A stretch of 64,000 nt of DNA from Alentia gelatinosa (taxonomy: Eukaryota; Annelida; Polychaeta; Phyllodocida; Polynoidae). Positions 44,565 to 56,055 of this stretch are shown here, piece by piece. The position numbers and the translations under genes are program-made. Numbering within the stretch: position 1 is the first letter of the stretch; each line of letters opens with the position of its first letter. Location of the stretch: the NCBI GenBank assembly GCA_950022655.1, contig OX465583.1, positions 34,251,360-34,315,359 on the forward strand. The letters are read 5' to 3'. Under the pieces are notes generated by a model, which searched no databases, was not told the DNA's origin, and saw only the letters and a list, made by a program, of their open reading frames with translations.

Positions 44565-47500
44565 TATAAATGTGGGAATGATTTATGTGAGATATAAAAG
44601 AGAATGAGAGAGATCTTGACGAGTCCAGTTCAATTGGGCCAGCACAAAAATAAACCCCGACCAGGGATCCCACCGACAATGGAAGAAAAACAATAACCCC
44701 AGCAGCCAATCGCAAGAAGGGACGCGCGAGTTGCCCTTATTAGGTAGGAACAATGACGTCAGCAAAGAAAGATGGCGACGATAGCGTCCAAATCCGCGGA
44801 AGAAAAGCTCCCCCCGCTGCACTCGCCACTTGAACTACTACCCCTACCACGCGACACTACCACGTGACTAATTTCGGTGACATCAGGTGTCCGATTTGAA
44901 TATTCACGTCTGCATGGGCGATATAAGATGTTTATAATGATTCTCACTTTGAATAACGTAACATTCTATTAACAAATTTCTTTAAAAAAAATCTTATTTT
45001 TCTTTCTACAGACCACGGGGGGAGAACGAGTGTTTTATCAGAAAGAGCATAGAAAAGCGGGAAAACTATTCAAAGCTTTATTTGCTTTGAAAAAAAGATA
45101 ATCATTTATCGCCTATGGCGTTGGTCTCTGGCGATAGCAACATCTGGTTTGTCATAGATGTACTACAGTCTGTCTCGACACATCCTTTCTATTTTCTGTG
45201 TTTCCAATATTCAATATTCTACATCATTGTCTCTTTCAAATAATCCAACGGATCGATGTATATCAAATCTTTTTTTCTCTAGAAATTTAGTCCAGTATAT
45301 TATTCCTTACAGGTTCTGAAAAAATTAATATCGGATAATACTATTGTCTCGTAGAGAATGGTTGATGGAAAAAAATCTAAAAAAAAATCTTGAAATAGTC
45401 TCATACCCACATGGTGTTTGTAGGTCAGTTGAGACAAAACTTGTTGCGCTGTGGCACCCATGTTTTTTTTCTGTACGCTGAGACTATTTAATCTTGTCCA
45501 TGAACGGTCACAAATACAGTCATATTCTGTTCCTTATATACTATATTTCTAAAGATAAAGCGCTGTGAAGATGACGCGTATGACATATCCTTTATATGTG
45601 ACACGTCCAGTGAAAGAAATCCCCCACGGAGATACTGGATTAGTGAGTTGTAGAACACGGCTTACATTTTGAGATATTTCTAGTAAAAGTAAAAAGGTAA
45701 TTAGGTAGTTAATCACAAGGAAGCACTTTCAAACAAATTATTCCAATTTCAAAATACTTGAATGCCTAAAGATTCGGCGTATTCCCTTTGCACATTCCAG
45801 GTGATGGTTTGCCTTAAATAACCTTTGGAATAAATATAGAATAAGAACCTAACTGAATATTGCTGAACTCAAGTCGAGTCTAGGATATATTGGAATATTT
45901 TATTTTTCATTTGGAATTAGAGACTTTGCAAGGCATCATTTTATCAATATCTTGAATAATGGCCCATTCAATCCAAACATCATATATACTGTTTCTAGCT
46001 TGGTAGAATGAAATATTTGAATATAAAGAGAATATCTATATAAGAATATCTGTAACTAAAGTACTGTTAGTAGCAGGTATGCACTGTTTTTCACATGTAT
46101 TCGTTGGTCTCCTGAAACATTAGTGCAATATCTTTAGTATATTAGCCTTGGGGCTTTCCTTTTTCCCTAGGCGGGTCACATATTTGCTCCCGCTGAGCGT
46201 AGCAGTACCAATTATGACATGCTGGTGTGGAGATTTTGCCCTCTTTATAGTGAGGTTTACCTTATACATAATTCAGTATCGTTTGTGGCACCCTTAACGC
46301 ATCAATGCATGCGGCCTACTGTATTGTAGTGTACAGTGTCATCATATCTTTGCAGCTGATACTATACCTTATGTAATCTGTTCACAATTGAACTCTACTA
46401 AGCTCGGTTAGAGCAAATTATATAGGAATCTCTATATGGAAATTATCTAACAAAATCGCGAGTATACTTTTTGAAAAGTTGGAATTAGTACGAATAGGGA
46501 CAAGAAGGAGGTGGAACAGAGGTTTTTCAGATTATCAACAATGTTCGGGAAAAATATCTAATTTTGAAAATTACTAAAACATGTAACCAATAACCGTAAT
46601 TGTGCATGAGATAACTGGATATCATATTGGTGTATCTAATATATTCAAAGTCTTCTTTAATCAGAATATATATGTATTCATGTTTGAAAGTAATTAAGAA
46701 GATGACAGATGCTATACATTTTCTTATTGTGATAAAAAGTTATTTTCAGCTACGCACTATGTAATGACTGACCAATGGAGTATCTTAAACCCCTTCATTA
46801 GAAATATTACTATGTTACGGGTTAAAACTCCAGAGAGGTTCATTTCTGATTGTACATAATTTTGCTGGGGGTTTCACTAAGCAGCACTTTCATGGAGACC
46901 AAAGAGGAAGAATTAATCATTCATAGTAGTCGTCGGTGAATGTTCAAACAAAACCCCAAAATAAATGTATATTGAGAACACTAACTGAAGGTTAATATTT
47001 TTGTAAATTCTGCCGAAATAGTGTATATTCTGGAGTTTTGTCAACAGATGACATATTTTATGAATGACAATAGATTGTGTTAGAAATAAATATTGGTTCA
47101 ATATGTCACCCGCAAATTGAAATCTTCTTTTGTTCAGGTCCAGTAAACCAGTGGAACTGCCACCGGTTGTATCGAATAAAAGTTTTGCTATTTATTTCAT
47201 AATTATCTGGCTCGTATAGAATGATTGCTACCCAACTAAAGATGATCTACATGTTGTTTATGTCATAGATATAGTTTCATAGATCATTTATAAAAACAGT
47301 CTATATACACCAAAATGATTTGATAGAAATCCTAGTTCTAATGGCATCAGAAATATCCTATGTAAACACAGTAAATATTGATATCACCATTTAAGAAAGT
47401 ATTTTGTAGAGAAGGACAGATTGCATGGACATGCGTTTCAAAAAGTGTAGAGATGACATTTCGCCACTACAACCATTACAGAAGCGTTGGGCGGTGTAGG

Positions 47501-47708
47501 GTATAGATATATTTATCAAATGTTAGTGAGAAATTACGTGAGCTAATACACTAGAGCAGTTCTATTTAAGAATCAAAAGTACCATGACAGATGGTAAAAA
47601 GAGGGTACCGGTGGCTTAGATTGCTGCAACCTGACCATACCTGTTAAAAGGTAGAAACAAGAAAGTATGGACAATCATGAATTCATCCATACGACAACCA
47701 TCTATGAA
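44565..47708. other. Intergenic; possible CpG-rich start-like patch at 44700-44860
   Basis: 44700-44870 is GC-richer, with several CpG and the sequence AAGATGGCGACGA at 44769-44781, which resembles a YY1-type site often found at metazoan transcription starts. The plus frame from that ATG is only 31 codons (MATIASKSAEEKLPP...) and the opposed minus frames have no domain. The remainder is AT-rich without recognisable genes. Confidence 0.4.
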
Positions 47709-48082
47709 ACCATTCAGATCTAGAGGCATGGAATTACCGTTGATTGTCAATGGCAGTTTATAGAAAATCATGTAAATTGCTACCTCAAAATACGTAAATG
47801 AAATATATATATATGGATTAAATACAACCTCGATGTATTTCACTATAAATATTCACTAGCGACACACACGGATTAACAACGTACTACATCATACAACCAT
47901 TCAGATCTAGAGGCATGGAATTACCGTTGATTTTCAATGGCAGGGTATAGAACATCATGTAAATTGGTACCTCAAAATACATATACATAAAATATATATA
48001 TGGATTAAATACAACCTCGATGTATTTCACTAGAAATATACACTAGCGACACACACGGCTTAACAACGTACTACATCATACA
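47709..48082. repeat. 187-bp tandem duplication
   Basis: Two adjacent copies, 47709-47895 and 47896-48082, each start ACCATTCAGATCTAGAGGC and end CTACATCATACAA. They differ by only about a dozen substitutions and small indels near the ATATATAT run. No ORF spans them meaningfully. Confidence 0.9.
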
Positions 48083-50112
48083 AGTGGCACCGCCACGGGC
48101 AGGTGGAATACTACAATGTACCACCAGTCTCATTCACCTGAGAAATCTTTACCTCACCAGACGTTGCCACGAGGCGCTTCATATTCGCCTTGTTCATGGC
48201 ATTTGTGATCAGTCAGGTATGTAATGTAAATTATGTTGAGCGTACTTATAAATGGTGCCAAAAATGCATGTATTCCTCACGGCAATGGTTAGAGGAATTG
48301 AATCGAAGTCTGACAGCCTCCCGAAGTTTTAGAAGGCGCGGTAGGCGGCGAAGAAAAAGGCGCGACCGGCGGCAGTAATGAAAGGACGACAGCAAAGCAA
48401 TTACCCCGAGTCGCTCCCAGGACAGTTGAGAATTGAATCGCGGAAAGTAGTTTCTACCATGATGAAGTCCATTCCTTATGTTCTGAAGTCAGCAACCTCA
48501 CAAAGATAATTAAAGAAAAAGAACATTCTGAAGCTGCAGCCACACAAACTTGGTAAATGTGACAAACGTTTATTTTGATGGTATTTTTGAAAAATGTCCA
48601 AGAGAGTGGTATATCTTCCATTGGCCGAAACTAAAAGGTCGACATATATATTGTTACCATTGGAATAAATCAAGATTCCAAAACCTACCCTTTTAGAGGA
48701 GTGTATCACTACTGCTCTATCGAGGTGTTTGTGTTTGGGTAAAGTTGGATGAATGGAAACGTTGCTGGTGAAGAACATTTCCAAGGAGGAGAGAGGAGGA
48801 AAGGGGCAGAAGTTGTGGTGTTTGATGAGGTGAAGAAAAATAAAATATGTACCATGGGATGGAGGGTGGCGTTCAGTGGAAACATAGATGGCAAGAGTGA
48901 GACAGTCTGTTGGCTGGTTTTCCGCCTGTGTACGTTCTTCGTGCCCTCTAGCGGATACCCGGGGAATCAGCGTAGACAGTTTGAGGTCACTGGGACCCAA
49001 TGGCTAAATCAAGTGGTCCTCTACTCAGCAAGATGAATAGATTAGAAAACGGCAAGGGTAAATTATATGATTTCATGATAAAATAGATTATTTCACTGAT
49101 ACATTATATGATGATAAGTCAAAATGTAAGCATGTATACAAATACATTTGAATAGGCTATGAAAAGGGTTATAATGTAAATAATATAATACGAATTCAAA
49201 CGAGCTAATACAGAATTCCGAATAAATAAATTGCTTTCTGGAGTGAGTATTAGGTGAGTAAATATGTACACAAGTAGGAGATACAGGTCAAACACAAATA
49301 CACCGTGGTGTAAAATATATTACAATATACCCATGAGCGAACAACCTATGATTACTTATCGCTGCTGGGGGTGGAATAACTTTTGTTTACTGCCCAGGTT
49401 GAAGTTACTGCCCAGGTTGACGTTTACTGCCCAGGTTGACATTTACTGCCCAGGTTGACTTTCAGAGACATTCGGTTTTTATCGCCACCGGAACATAGTT
49501 TCCCTCTATAGGCTTTTCTATTCCTCATTTTCTATTCTTTGTGGTCCCATGGCTTTGACAATGGAGTTTATTTTGGAATATATCCATCATTATATATGAA
49601 TTATAGGTATCTTTTTATTCAACAAAAAGAGAGTTCAATCGCATTGGTAGTTGACGCTCTTCCTTGTGCAGTCCACACAGAAATTGTACGCAGTCCTGAA
49701 GACAATGAAAATATGATACATAAGATCATGCACAGACAATGGTTGCTACAGTAAATGACATGCCATAAGTTATCTGCTATGGTAAAGGTTTTGTCTTATT
49801 ATGTTGTTTTTGTAATATTAGTATTGTAATGTCAGGAAGATAATCGTGTCATGTTCATGACTCCTTGCCTGTGATTATATACTTATGTCATGGGCCATAT
49901 GACACTATAGACATGGTCAGAAGTTGCAATTGCCTATTTCATATAAACCTGGACTATAAGTGAACCTATTAGGATACAACCCTGTGGGACCCTGTAGGTG
50001 ACAGGAAAGTAGTTAAAGGGCTCCTCATTTATTCCTTTAAGTTGAACTTTGTCATAAATGTAATGCTGTAAACAAGTTAAAGCTTCTGTATTGCTTTACA
50101 GGTATTGTGTGA
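48083..50112. other. Intergenic; unrecognised overlapping ORFs and a 19-bp minisatellite
   Basis: The minus frame 48476-49000 (174 codons) and the plus frame 48749-49036 (95 codons) overlap; neither shows a domain I recognise. Compositional bias does not favour either. Four tandem units of TTTACTGCCCAGGTTGACG type lie at 49385-49459. A short Arg-rich plus frame (48190-48378) begins next to a GTATGT donor-like site but lacks support. Confidence 0.4.
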
Positions 50113-51183
50113 ACAGGTACATACCCACAGAAATTAGAGAAATTAAATATTACCCAAGCCACTTTAAATTGGATTGACTCTTATCTCAGTGACAGATTTC
50201 AACGTATTCGAGTAGGGAACAACACCTCTAACTGGAGACAGGTCAACTACGGAGTGCCCCAGGGATCTGTCCTGGGGCCTCTGTTGTTTATCTTTTACAT
50301 CAACGACCTGACAGAGGTCCTAGATCAACAAAATATTTCTTATAAATTCTACGCAGATGATCTAGTGATATACAAAGAGGGCAAGAACGCAAATGAAATA
50401 GTAGAACAAATGCAATGTAGCCTAGATGGCCTGTACGATTGGACTCGAGAAAATCTACTTACTATTAACAGTAACAAAACAAAGGTGGTCTGGTTTTCAT
50501 CTAGAACCAAGTTAAGGTCACTAAAACCCAATGATCTGTACTTGGGCCTAACTAAACTTTCGAGGGTCAATAACTATACTTACCTGGGAGCGGTACTAGA
50601 TGAGACACTATCGTTCGATAAGAACATCAAAATGACAACAAAAAAGTTGAATAGAAAGATTTTCCTTCTTGGGAAAATCAGACACTTGACTACTAGAAAA
50701 ATGGCATGTAAAATCTATAATCAGAGTATAACTCCAGTCATAGACTATGTCTCATACCTGCATGAGTGTACCACGCAACACCTTAGGAAAAAGCTACAAA
50801 GAAGTCAAAATCGTGGCCTTCGGCTTTGTTTGGGCGTGGGTCCCAGGGTGCACACTGTCGACGACCTACATCGAATTACGGGAATCAAGTATTTAGACAG
50901 GAGGCGAGATGAAATGTTATTAACATATACAAGGAGAAGACTTGCCTCGACCTTAGGGGTGCATGAAACGATTGAAAGTGTGAAAACTAAAACTAGGGAG
51001 TCCAGTATGATGACAAGAGCGAGAGCGGGTACCATGCTCCATCTTCCCAAACTAAAAACCGAATTTGCCAAGAAAGCTCCGGCCTATAGGGGCTCAGTAT
51101 TGTGGAATAGACTGCCTGAGTGGGTCAGGAAAGTCGAAAGAAAGGAAACCTTTAAGCACCATTTAAAGAAACTTGAGTTCTGA
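50113..51183 (+). mobile_element. 5'-truncated non-LTR retrotransposon, RT frame open (Jockey/CR1 type)
   Basis: One frame is open from 50113 to the TGA at 51181-51183. It begins inside the RT with NWIDSYLSDRFQRIRVGN, then GVPQGSVLGPLLFIFYINDL, FYADDLVIY (catalytic YADD intact), a LTINSNKTKVVWF block and NYTYLGAVLD. The C-terminal part has KIYNQSITPVIDYVSYL and ends SVLWNRLPEWVRKVER...FKHHLKKLEF, as in Jockey/CR1-clade elements. The APE-type endonuclease and the RT fingers are missing because of the usual 5' truncation. No stops or shifts were seen, so insertion is recent. It is not an RTE or L1 type by motif. Confidence 0.88.
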
Positions 51184-54164
51184 GTTAATATAAACACTAA
51201 AATAATCGTGGATTTTTTTTATTCTGCTCTAGTAGGCACCTCCAATATGCGTAGATAATGCTGTTTTTTCTTCTATAAATGAGATCGAGGAATCACGACT
51301 GATTCCATGATCATGACCATGATTATCATTACGTCTCTAAATAAACAATATGTCTGCGAGGTGTCAAGATGGACTCCATGCTTGCTTGAACTAATAACTG
51401 AGAATCAATACTGTACATCAGACTGCGTCTGTGATATGAGGAATCATGCCTCACTGAGCAAAATCAATTAAAAATGAGAGAGAAAATCAAACTGAAATTT
51501 AAATATCTGGAAATTGGAAATGACCATCATCAGTAACTGACTCCCAAATAAACTTAACATATATACTACATCAATGTTTTCTAATTTTTTAGCATAGATG
51601 ATCTAAGGTATCATTATAAGTCTCAGATATTTATCTATTCACTGCCTACTTTATGCCTACACATATATTTGCTTTTCTTGTTATCTATCAATTTTGGGTC
51701 ATTCAGCTATTAGTTTAGAGGCCACACTTATCTTGTTTGTCAATGCCAAAGTGTCAAGTTGTAATACGATCTTTCCTCATTATAATGTCATATACCCTAC
51801 CATGATTATACCGATGCCAACACTGCAGTCTCTCTATAGTCCTTGTATGTCCTATATAGAGTTAGTCTTTCGTTGTATATAAAAAACAACAAAAAGAGAA
51901 GCAGAATAGCACTTAAATAGCGACATAGGGAATATGTCTTCTTAAAAAAATAATTGTCAATCTACAGAATTACTTAACAATGAGCTTACTTGTATCCAAC
52001 TGTCAAAGGAGTCTAGATGTACTCAATTAACGAAATAAACTGCGTTATACAAAAAAGAAAAAGGCATGAAAAAAGCAATTCCCAAATACACATGCCCATT
52101 AAGCCCACCTCCCCGGGTCAGGGCAGATCGGGTGGTATTCGGGTTGTGGTGACAACGGCGTTGGGTAGAGTGGGTATGTATGTATGTAGGCCTCACATTG
52201 GACACTCCGATACAAGCAGGCAGGGACAGCAGACGTAGGAAAAGCACGTTCGACACGGTTTCTGGCTTTCAAAGTTGGTTCTTTAGATTTTATAGTCATG
52301 TATCTAACACTATTCTAACACACTTTAAAACTGATATTATAAGCTTGGGTTCTGCCTTTGTCTGGGCAGGGCGGCTCTGTGTGTGCCGGGGTGGGGGCTT
52401 ACATGGGTACACGGAGACAGAGTACAGGGGCAAAACCCCTCCAGCGTGTCTTTATTTGAGGGAAGGGTGGGCGGGCACATTATGTGCCTCATGTGCTTCC
52501 CTCCTTGAATAGGTCTCGATTGAGTCAATATTATGTTTCTTAGTCCCTCCTTACTGTATATCATCATAATCTGTTATCTATGAATAATAGAAAAAGGATC
52601 TATACAAATTAAAATGTTCAGACAAAACAGACCACCATTGGTAAAATGGGGAGGAGGTGGAGGTAGGTGCTGGGGAGCACACACCCTATTTGCTTCACCT
52701 TGGGACGCCCCTATTGCATCTTGGTGGGTACAGTTGGTGGGATTCAGAAATCTGTGCTCCAAACTATTTGACCCAGATCTAGACCACGACTCTATTCCAT
52801 GGCAAACATGAATCGTCCGCCCTACTTTTTGATCAGTCCTTCTAAAGCGCATCAGTCACTAGCTGATTCAATATGAGATTTGACCTCGATAGTACTATCT
52901 CTAAGCCAACCCTTTCTGCTTGACTACTGAAATGCTCTGTATCTGCGTTGTTTGTACTGTGCGCTGTGGGATGAAGTAGAAATGCCTATGCATGGACGGA
53001 CAAGGTCGGAGCCCCCAAATTAGATCTCGAATTGCGATTTACGGTAATTTCTTATTAATCATCAATATCAAAATAAAAGGAAACCCGACCTGGCATTTAT
53101 TGTGATGATTGTTAAGTATTTGCCAATCTGAGAAGCAGTAGCAATTATCACATTAAATGCCAAGTTCATGAGTAAATAGACATTGGTGGCTAAATACCCA
53201 AACACTGCAGTAATCACCCTATTCCACTGAAATGAGAGGAATTTCCAATTGATCTACGGAGACTTTGTAAGCTCTTTTTATGTTCATTTCAAAAGCCACC
53301 ATGAACCAGACCCGGATAATAATGGTGTGGCCCATTCAATTAAAGTCTGTCTCGAGCATGTCGTTTAAACTATGTAAACACACATGTCACAGATTCGTTA
53401 GTGACGTAAGGAGCCATAATAGATATTATTATATACCTATGCACTAACTCAGTGTAAATACGTACTGCTCCTGGGGGTACAGTTAGTGTACACAGAATGC
53501 ACTGTACACCGTGAATCTTTGTACTGGTGCCTTTGGATAGTGAAAGACTGCACGCTTTGGGTGACAGATTGTATCCTTTGAACCTTACCTGCACGCTTTG
53601 GGTGACAGATTGCACGCTTTGACGAAATAACGCAATCTGATTGGTCAGGAGGCCGGCAACAGAATTCTAGGTGCAAGATTTTAAAATGGCGGATCCCTTC
53701 ACTTGGCGAGTTCTGAGACTTCGTACAGAAACCACGGAACGAGTTAGTGTGAAAATACAAAATACCATTTCCGGATATCTAGGCGCTCTGTGCTTTGACT
53801 ATGTAGGTTCGAGATTATATGTCTCATACTCGAATCTTTTAGATCCATATTTTTGATAAACTTAACAACTGTCATCGTAGCTTCGAGACAGAGTTATTCA
53901 GAGACGATAGTAATAAACTACACTCCAAAAGTAACAAAAGAGACCAAAAACAAAAGTCTAGCCTCAAACCCCCATAGGTTTAGCACTAAGCCTCGTTCTT
54001 ACTGGCCACCGGAAATGGGGTTTTGTAAATGGGTATCTGTGGTTTCAGTGGGTTCACTTTGGCTCCTTATACTTATTTGGATATACGCAATAGAATGCCA
54101 CAAACCGAGAATCAAGAAAAAATCGTCAAGATATAAATGGACCAAATAGCAAGGTACTATCGTA
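51184..54164. other. Intergenic; short direct repeats near 53548 and an ATGGCGG start-like patch
   Basis: The first 150 bases may be the LINE 3' UTR. At 53548-53612 the sequence TGCACGCTTTGGGTGACAGATTG occurs twice, followed by CTGATTGGTC (inverted CCAAT) and AAAATGGCGGATCCC at 53683. This looks like a compact promoter. The frame from 53686 has 56 codons; an overlapping frame 53853-54149 contains one hydrophobic helix. No domain is recognised, so no gene is claimed. Confidence 0.4.
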
Positions 54165-54540
54165 AAACTGGATGAGTTTTAATCTGGGCCTCCGTATGCG
54201 ACGACTGGAGTTTGGCGTAGTGATATCCGGAGCCAAAACTCCAGGAGTCTCATACGGGAGCCCAGATTAAACCGAATAAGGTTTTGATTTTATCCTACCC
54301 CCTGTGAACGATATTTTTATGTGAGGATAGTAACGAAAAACACGATAAAAACTTTCTGAAGTCCTCCATATAGCTCTCCTTGCTGCTCTGAAGGTGCTTT
54401 GAACTACTTTCAGTTGCTGATCTCTGATTGGTCCATTTTTTGTACTCTCCTAGGAGCGATTTTTTTATCCGTATGCGACATACAGGCGCATACGGAAAGT
54501 CAATGTTAAGCCTATGGGATTTTATATTAGGGGTAGGATA
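54165..54540. mobile_element. Hairpin plus TCCTACCCC MITE, copy 3
   Basis: A hairpin (about 54180-54272) pairs TTTAATCTGGGC..CCGTATG...CTGGAGTTTGGC with GCCAAAACTCCAG...CATACGG.GCCCAGATTAA. Just to its right, the MITE runs 54293-54538 with ends TCCTACCCC and GGGGTAGGA between TA dinucleotides. At 246 bp it is longer than copies 1 and 2. CCGTATGCGAC, which is in the hairpin, reappears inside it at 54470, with an inverted partner GCATACGG. Confidence 0.75.
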
Positions 54541-55833
54541 AAGATATGACCGGTCTGCATGTTTTATTGATTACTCTCATCATCATCTCATATCATTAAA
54601 CACGAGATCACGGTTTTGGCTACGCTTTTCTGTATCACTGTCAGAATTTGAATAAGTTCCTGACTTAACCATTTTCAACATATGTAAAGTCTGATACTGA
54701 CTCTGTAAAGACGGATATGTAACCTGTTGTGTACCACCAGTAGAAAATATTACTAATATTCAGTAGAAATGGATGTATAAAATTAAAAAAAAATGAATAG
54801 ATGACTTGAAGGTTTATATGACCTCTCCCTACGATATGCAATATATCTGAACGCGAATCGCACTAAAATAGTTAACAAAAAATAAACTGACCTTAAACTA
54901 AAGGAGTATAATACTGAGCTGAGCTATAAGAAAAAAGAATTCAGAAAAAAAAACACATGGCACGGAAGCAGACCATATTTATGTTTTATCCTGGTCGTTT
55001 TCTTAATATAAATACCTTCAACTCTCGCAATCGGCTATACTTCAAGCTTTCAAATAATCATTCAACGTACATATCTTATGATTGAAATGATTCAAATTTG
55101 TTCTCTATGACAAGTAATTATGCCCATAGATATAACACTGACAGAGAACCACCATTTAAGCACAAACCCTGTTCATACACATTCATAATATGAATACAAT
55201 AAAATTTCCGTATGGAAAACTAAGGCAGACCTCGATTAATCTATCTATGTTAGACTCGACTTTGCTTCGAGAGCCCTTATCCTGATAAAATTTAGAATGC
55301 TTCACAGTGACTTTGCTTCGAGGGCCCTTATCCTGATAAAATTTAGAATGCTTCACAGTTAAATCGTTCAACAACAATTTATGCCTTCCCTGATATACAC
55401 CTGTAAATGTTTGCATATGAGATCTTTTCATTTCATGTTTATTACCATGCTCTGTCCTTATTCCATGGACCATACACTGATTGTTATTCTTATAGCAAGA
55501 AATATAAATAGGTTTGGAATTTGTAAGTGATTTAAGGACAAAATACAGGATGGTATGGGTGAAAAAATGTAATACATTCATAAGCATGATATGGCGTTGG
55601 AAGTTGCCACAGAACCTAAAACTAAATTTGTTTAATGAACTAAATTTTGTTGAAAGGGAATTTGATCCAAATGAACAATTTATTGTCTTTTCAATAACTT
55701 CTGGGCCTTTGGACTTCATATCTAATCAGACCATTAATCTAATCCTGGATTTCACTCATGTATCTGCAGGCGCCATCAGTAAGGTAGAAGCAGACTATCG
55801 GTTCGCATCGTGTAGCATACAACAAACAAGAAC
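54541..55833. other. Upstream region of the UGT gene; 51-bp tandem duplication
   Basis: 55258-55308 and 55309-55359 are two 51-bp copies starting GACTTTGCTTCGAG and ending GCTTCACAGT, with one difference. The long minus frame (55183-55719) runs through both and lacks a domain. A plus frame (55514-55840) overlaps the UGT start in another frame. The UGT promoter and 5' UTR should lie in the last few hundred bases, but no TATA element is evident. Confidence 0.5.
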
Positions 55834-56055
55834 ATGTTAAGAGTGCCAGTGAGGCTATGCATTCCCTGGATTCTTTTGGGGTCTTGCCTCTACACAGCGG
55901 TGGACACTAAGAGGGTCCTGCTTCTACCCCTCCCCTTCACAAGCCATGTCCGGCAGCTGGCTGCCATTGGTGATGGTCTGGTTGATCACGGTCATGAAGT
56001 CTACATGGTACTCAGCAGCAGTATGCCAGATAGAAATAGCTTTGAGAAGGGCAAA
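55834..56055 (+). CDS. UGT exon 1: signal peptide and N-terminal acceptor domain
   Basis: Starts at ATG (AACAAGAACATGTTAAG) and ends at K74 before GTAAGT, in phase 0. It encodes MLRVPVRLCIPWILLGSCL, then the first beta strand and helix (RVLLLPLPFTSHVRQLAAIGDGLVDHGHEV), the standard opening of a UGT. A second ATG is not available upstream in frame. Confidence 0.93.

Noticed and set aside
48190..48378. First exon of a secreted protein (ATGGCATTTGTGATCAGTCAG before GTATGT)
   Set aside because: Only seven codons support it and no downstream exon could be found.
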